Below, in pieces: positions 60,358-64,000 of a DNA stretch of 64,000 nucleotides. The DNA is from Chryseobacterium oncorhynchi. GTDB taxonomy: Bacteria > Bacteroidota > Bacteroidia > Flavobacteriales > Weeksellaceae. Below the pieces are notes generated by a model. That model ran no database searches and was not told the DNA's origin. It saw only the letters and a program-made list of their open reading frames with translations. Location: assembly GCF_002899895.1 (NCBI RefSeq), contig NZ_PPEI02000003.1, forward strand, positions 1 to 64,000, in the 5' to 3' direction. Both the position numbers and the translations under genes were made by a program. How positions within the stretch are numbered: the first letter of the stretch is position 1; each line of letters starts with the position of its first letter.

Positions 60358-61761
60358 TTAAACATTCTCCCTCTGTGTACTATAGAAGTTTGGGAAGCGC
60401 ATTTGCACCGTGGTTCCTTGATTTTCGTGAGAACTTACGATCAATTCTCCGTGATGCATGCGTACAATGTTTCTTGCCAATGGAAGTCCAATTCCATAGC
60501 CCTCATAGTTGTTGGTATTAGATGCCCTGAAGAAAGGGTCATATATTTTATTCATTTCTTCCTGAGGAATTCCGATACCATTGTCCTTTACAATAATGTA
60601 GACATCTGTATCTGTGGCTCCGAGAGAAACTTTTACCTGCTGGAAATTGGAATACTTACAGCCATTACTGATAATATTGGCAACGGCAAGATGTAGAAGC
60701 TGTTCGTTCCCTTGTACTTTCAGCTTTTTTGGGTTATCAGGAAGCATACTGATATCCAGATAGATATTATTTCTGGAATCAATTTTTCTCAAGGTTTCAA
60801 TAACATCCCAAAGCAGCTGATCTATTCTTACCTTATCCATTTTTTGGATCTTGCCATCAAAACCGGTTTGGGCAATCATTAATAAGGCTTTGATCTTTTT
60901 ATCAAGCTTTTCGGCTTCATCCAGAATGATTTCCAAAGTTTCCTTGTATTCTTCAGTCGTTCTGCTTATTGAAAGAGCAACATCTGCTTCGCCCATAATG
61001 GAAGTCAAAGGTGTTCTCAACTCATGAGAGACGTTTCCAATCAGGTGATTTTGAGTTTCAAAAGAGGTTTCAATTCTGTTCAGCATACCATTAAAGGTAT
61101 CTACAAGCTCATTCAGTTCCTTATTATCAGGCTGTGCTTCTAATCGAAGGTGAAGATTTTCTGAACTTATTTCCTTTACCTTTCCGGTAATCTTTAAGAT
61201 GGGCCTAAATAATGTCTTCGAGAGGTAAAAAGAAAATATCATACTGAAGAACAGCGAAAGAACAATACATGTAAGCAGTGTTCTTTTCAAGAATCCAAGA
61301 TAATAGATCACATAATGGTTCTTGGCAGAAGCAATAGCAATATAATCTTTATCATCATACTTAAAGCTCTGACCAATATAGTAGAATTCTTTGTCGTTAT
61401 AATTATCCTCTCCTTTTCTGATGATATTTTTGAAAAAATAATCCGGAATGTGAACCTCCTGGGAGATTTTTCTGAAATTGGAGTCTGCAGGAACCGCAAA
61501 GACATAGTCTTTTTCCATAGGAAGCTCCTCATCATTCAGGCTATTAAGGATATAATTTTCGGGAAGATCAAGATGATCCTTACTTTTTTCAATCTGAACA
61601 ATGGTAGTTGTACGGATCTTTAGCAGCTCATAAAACCTCTGATGTGAAAAATTAACAATTGAAAAGTAAACCAAACCACTGAATAGCAAAATAATGGCGG
61701 TAAAAACCAACATTAAAAGCACCATCGTTTTGGTCTGATTTGTAATCACTCTGTTAAACAT
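60358..61761 (-). CDS. Sensor histidine kinase of an OmpR-type system
   Basis: 467 residues: membrane helices at about 11-33 and 158-180 enclosing a 125-residue periplasmic sensor, HAMP region (181-235), HisKA with His246 in GNVSHELRTP, and an ATPase domain with 'NIISNGCKYSN', DNGIGIP and 'GYGIGLPLARNI'. Complete and likely active. It follows its response regulator after three bases. Signal unknown; similar kinases in Bacteroidetes respond to metals or envelope stress. Confidence 0.93.
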   Translation of the reverse strand: MFNRVITNQTKTMVLLMLVFTAIILLFSGLVYFSIVNFSHQRFYELLKIRTTTIVQIEKSKDHLDLPENYILNSLNDEELPMEKDYVFAVPADSNFRKISQEVHIPDYFFKNIIRKGEDNYNDKEFYYIGQSFKYDDKDYIAIASAKNHYVIYYLGFLKRTLLTCIVLSLFFSMIFSFYLSKTLFRPILKITGKVKEISSENLHLRLEAQPDNKELNELVDTFNGMLNRIETSFETQNHLIGNVSHELRTPLTSIMGEADVALSISRTTEEYKETLEIILDEAEKLDKKIKALLMIAQTGFDGKIQKMDKVRIDQLLWDVIETLRKIDSRNNIYLDISMLPDNPKKLKVQGNEQLLHLAVANIISNGCKYSNFQQVKVSLGATDTDVYIIVKDNGIGIPQEEMNKIYDPFFRASNTNNYEGYGIGLPLARNIVRMHHGELIVSSHENQGTTVQMRFPNFYSTQRENV

Positions 61762-61764
61762 TCA

Positions 61765-62472
61765 TTACGCTTTTTTCAATACATAACCCATCCCTATTAC
61801 CGTATGGATCAATTTATTATCATCCTGACTATCTAGCTTTTTCCTTAAATAGTTCACATAAACATCTACCACATTGGTTCCCAGTTCATAGTTCACTCCC
61901 CATACCGCATCCAGAATTTCAGCTCTGGAAATTACTTTTTCAGGGTTATTAAGGAAATACAGCAAAAGTTTATATTCAGTAGAAGTAAGTGTAATTTCTT
62001 CTCCGCCACGGGTAACTTTTTTAGTGTAATCATTCACTGTAAGATCAGAAAACTGAAATACGTGTTCGTTATCCGGCTCCGGTTCAGCTATTTCCTGTGG
62101 ACCATTGTTATGACTTCTTCTCAAAAGGGATTTTACACGGGCAACCAATTCAATAAATTTGAATGGTTTTACCAGATAATCATCACCACCACTTTCTAAC
62201 CCAAGAACAATATTTTCTGAAGTTCCCAGGGCTGTTAAAAATAAAATCGGAACACCCTTATTGGTTTTCCTGATTTCTTTACACACATCCAGCCCATTCA
62301 TTTCAGGTAGCATAATATCTAAAATTACTAAATCGAAATCGTTCGCTTGTACCAATTGTACACCGGTACGCCCATCAAAAGCAACAGAAATTTCATATCC
62401 ATTTTCCTGCAGTCCTTTTTTAATAAAAGAAACTACGCTGGTTTCGTCTTCGATAAGAATAATTTTTTTCAT
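61765..62472 (-). CDS. OmpR-type response regulator
   Basis: 235 residues. Receiver domain with Glu8-Asp9, phosphoacceptor Asp52 in VILDIMLPEMNG and conserved Lys in VKPF; a linker; then a winged-helix DNA-binding domain (about 140-233) ending 'HTVIGMGYVLKKA'. Partner of the kinase directly downstream. The likely promoter is the minus-strand -7 element at 62494. Confidence 0.95.
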   Translation of the reverse strand: MKKIILIEDETSVVSFIKKGLQENGYEISVAFDGRTGVQLVQANDFDLVILDIMLPEMNGLDVCKEIRKTNKGVPILFLTALGTSENIVLGLESGGDDYLVKPFKFIELVARVKSLLRRSHNNGPQEIAEPEPDNEHVFQFSDLTVNDYTKKVTRGGEEITLTSTEYKLLLYFLNNPEKVISRAEILDAVWGVNYELGTNVVDVYVNYLRKKLDSQDDNKLIHTVIGMGYVLKKA

Positions 62473-62493
62473 GAAATGAAATAAGGAGTTTTA

Positions 62494-62501
62494 CAAAAAT
62501 A
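62494..62501 (-). promoter_or_regulatory. -7 element of the two-component operon
   Basis: Minus-strand TATTTTTG, exact TAnnTTTG, 21 bases before the response-regulator start. Confidence 0.5.
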
Positions 62502-62637
62502 AGGAAATTTTATTGGGAAAGCGAAAAGCCCCCTGTTCAAATCTGCTATTTTATTTCTTTGCATTTTAATTTTAAACCTCAACAATAATTTTAAATGAAT
62601 TGATACTGCACACCATACAACCTATATAGAATAGTAT

Positions 62638-62645
62638 TACCTTTG
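62638..62645 (+). promoter_or_regulatory. -7 element of the XRE-cupin gene
   Basis: TACCTTTG, exact TAnnTTTG, 46 bases before the ATG. Confidence 0.5.
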
Positions 62646-62691
62646 CCTTTCATATAATGACGAAAATAATTTAGGTTAAATTGAATACAGC

Positions 62692-63261
62692 ATGAATGAC
62701 TTTTTAATAGGTATCGGTAAGAGATTAAAGGATATTAGAAAAAAGAATAATTTAACCATTAATGAACTGGCTTTCAAGGCCAATGTAAGTAACGGGCTTG
62801 TTTCCCGTATCGAAAACGGCAGAACCATTCCCTCCCTTCCTGTTTTACTCGATCTTATTCAGTCTCTTGAAATTGATGCAAGTTATTTCTTTGAAGGCGT
62901 TGAGAAAAAGTCCAATGCAAAATTCATTTATGTTCCCAAGGAAAACCAGCAGCTTATAGAAAAAGAAGTGGAAGCCGAAGGGTTCAAGTATATGCACATC
63001 TTCAGTAAAAGTCTTCACTCTTTAGGATTTGAAGCTGTATTGCTTACTATTGAACCCAACTCTAAAAGAGAAAAGGTGATTACTGATGCCTGGGAGTTTA
63101 AATATATCCTGAAAGGAGAGGTAAAATACATCATTGATAACGAAGAAATTATCTTAAAAGAGGGAGATTCTCTTTATTTCAATGGTAAATTTCCACACGT
63201 TCCTGTAAGCATCAGCAATGAAAGCTGTGTAATGCTTGTTCTTTATTTTTACACTGCATAA
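62692..63261 (+). CDS. XRE-family regulator with C-terminal cupin
   Basis: 189 residues. Helix-turn-helix at about 8-62 (IGKRLKDIRKKNNLTINELAFKA split across helices 1-2, then NGLVSRIENGRTIPSL), followed by a cupin domain at about 105-185 ('EFKYILKGEVKYII', 'GDSLYFNGKFPH'). This two-domain layout (PuuR/SutR-like) usually senses a small ligand and controls neighbouring metabolic or transport genes. It faces the TonB-dependent receptor gene at 63609 in the same direction, a possible target. Confidence 0.9.
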   Translation: MNDFLIGIGKRLKDIRKKNNLTINELAFKANVSNGLVSRIENGRTIPSLPVLLDLIQSLEIDASYFFEGVEKKSNAKFIYVPKENQQLIEKEVEAEGFKYMHIFSKSLHSLGFEAVLLTIEPNSKREKVITDAWEFKYILKGEVKYIIDNEEIILKEGDSLYFNGKFPHVPVSISNESCVMLVLYFYTA

Positions 63262-63303
63262 ATTCTATATACACCCCATTTATTTTTATCTTTTATTTTC
63301 TAA

Positions 63304-63326
63304 AAAGTTTACTATTTGTAAACTTT
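63304..63326 (+). terminator. Possible terminator after the XRE-cupin gene
   Basis: AAAGTTTAC-TATTT-GTAAACTTT, perfect nine-base arms with a short T tail; could also be an operator. Confidence 0.5.
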
Positions 63327-63425
63327 TGATTTTCCTGTTATGGTTTAAATTAACGCTATGTTAATGACAAACGTTCTTTTTACAGAAAAAATCCAAATAA
63401 TAACATTCTATCAAAATTACTTTAT

Positions 63426-63450
63426 AATCCCTTTAAATAAAGGATTTTTT
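63426..63450 (+). terminator. Hairpin with T run in the gap before the last gene
   Basis: AATCC(C)TTT pairs with AAAGGATT around AAAT-type loop, then T run. The gap 63262-63608 otherwise holds AT-rich DNA and no gene. Confidence 0.6.
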
Positions 63451-63608
63451 GATAACACGTAACTTCTTTTTTCTACTTTTTGAATCATTTTCAGAGTAAG
63501 AAATCAGTAACAAATCCCCATAATTTATTAAACAATACTTAACACGAAATATTTATATATATTAAAATTATTAGCTTGTTTTGCATAAAAAATTTAATAT
63601 ATGTAAAA

Positions 63609-64000
63609 ATGAAAACAAATTTAGAGAAATTACTTACCCTTGTTTTTGTCTGTTTTATCATTCTTGTTTCAGCACAAAAGCAGTTAATTATAGGAACTGT
63701 TCTTGATGACAGTCAACCGCTTCCCGGTGCAACCGTTAAAATAAAAGGTTTATCGAAGAGTATAACCACAGATATTGACGGAAAATTTACAATCAATGAC
63801 ATTAAAGAAGGCCAATACAGTCTACAAATCAGCTACATTGGCTACGAATCTTCGGATGTTGATATTGACTTAAAATCCGGAGCCACTATAGATCTGGGAA
63901 CCATAAGATTATCACAACCAAGAAAAAACCTTGATGAAGTTGTAGTAACCGGAACCCTAAAGAACACAGAAGCTAGAGCTTTAAATCTACAAAAGAATGC
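63609..64000 (+). CDS. TonB-dependent receptor, N-terminal part (cut by window end)
   Basis: Open to the window edge (130 complete codons seen). Signal peptide MKTNLEKLLTLVFVCFIILVSA, then a carboxypeptidase-regulatory-like domain (about 24-105, 'LPGATVKIKG', 'TDIDGKFTIND', 'ISYIGYES'), a TonB box LDEVVVTGT, and the start of the plug. This is the typical Bacteroidetes outer-membrane receptor plan. Ligand cannot be guessed; no SusD gene is visible within the window. Confidence 0.88.
   Translation, partial: MKTNLEKLLTLVFVCFIILVSAQKQLIIGTVLDDSQPLPGATVKIKGLSKSITTDIDGKFTINDIKEGQYSLQISYIGYESSDVDIDLKSGATIDLGTIRLSQPRKNLDEVVVTGTLKNTEARALNLQKN

Overview
The window looks like a chromosomal segment of a Flavobacteriia bacterium, most likely Chryseobacterium or a close relative (Weeksellaceae). 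The reasons are low GC, absence of Shine-Dalgarno sequences, promoters with the Bacteroidetes -7 element TAnnTTTG, TonB-dependent receptors, a long FtsZ with an acidic C-terminal extension, and the local gene orders hydrolase-engB-elaA next to mraZ...ftsZ-yqeY. The genus call is from family knowledge, not a search.

Layout. 1-0.9 kb: gene-free, repeat-rich DNA with a strong leftward promoter at the edge. 0.9-8 kb: housekeeping and unknown genes (radical SAM protein, AsmA-like protein, DUF2797, sugar-nucleotide epimerase, DUF2795). 8-11 kb: secA. 11.2-20.3 kb: an iron/siderophore uptake block of three TonB-dependent receptors interleaved with two PepSY inner-membrane proteins. 20.4-22.1 kb: ROK sugar kinase and msrA.

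22.2-31.5 kb is the accessory and most interesting region. It holds an unknown membrane protein, a tiny exported-looking peptide gene, a TPR sensor kinase and its response regulator, a 573-residue coiled-coil/membrane protein, a TM2 protein, a DUF1508 protein, an orphan HsdR-N-type nuclease domain, a secreted basic protein, and a tandem run of four more genes for the same peptide family. Three promoters here share an inverted repeat (TTAYGG-N4-CCGTAA) at exactly the same distance from the -7 element. This points to one local regulon, possibly driven by the kinase/regulator pair and possibly using the peptides as signals or outputs; that link is inference.

31.5-33.4 kb: elaA, engB and a hydrolase (minus strand). 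33.6-50.6 kb: the complete division/cell-wall cluster mraZ-rsmH-ftsL-ftsI-murE-mraY-murD-ftsW-murG-murC-ftsQ-ftsA-ftsZ followed by yqeY, with an MraZ operator in front and recurrent small hairpins and AT-rich inverted repeats in its spacers. 51-53 kb: bacilliredoxin and a GH3-type protein. 53.1-58.6 kb (minus): mutL, rhomboid protease, two tandem endonuclease/exonuclease/phosphatase paralogues and two lipoproteins; the MutL lacks the usual endonuclease motifs. 58.8-62.5 kb (minus): YoaK-type membrane protein, USP-like protein and an OmpR-type two-component system. 62.7-64 kb: an XRE-cupin regulator and the start of a TonB-dependent receptor cut by the window edge.
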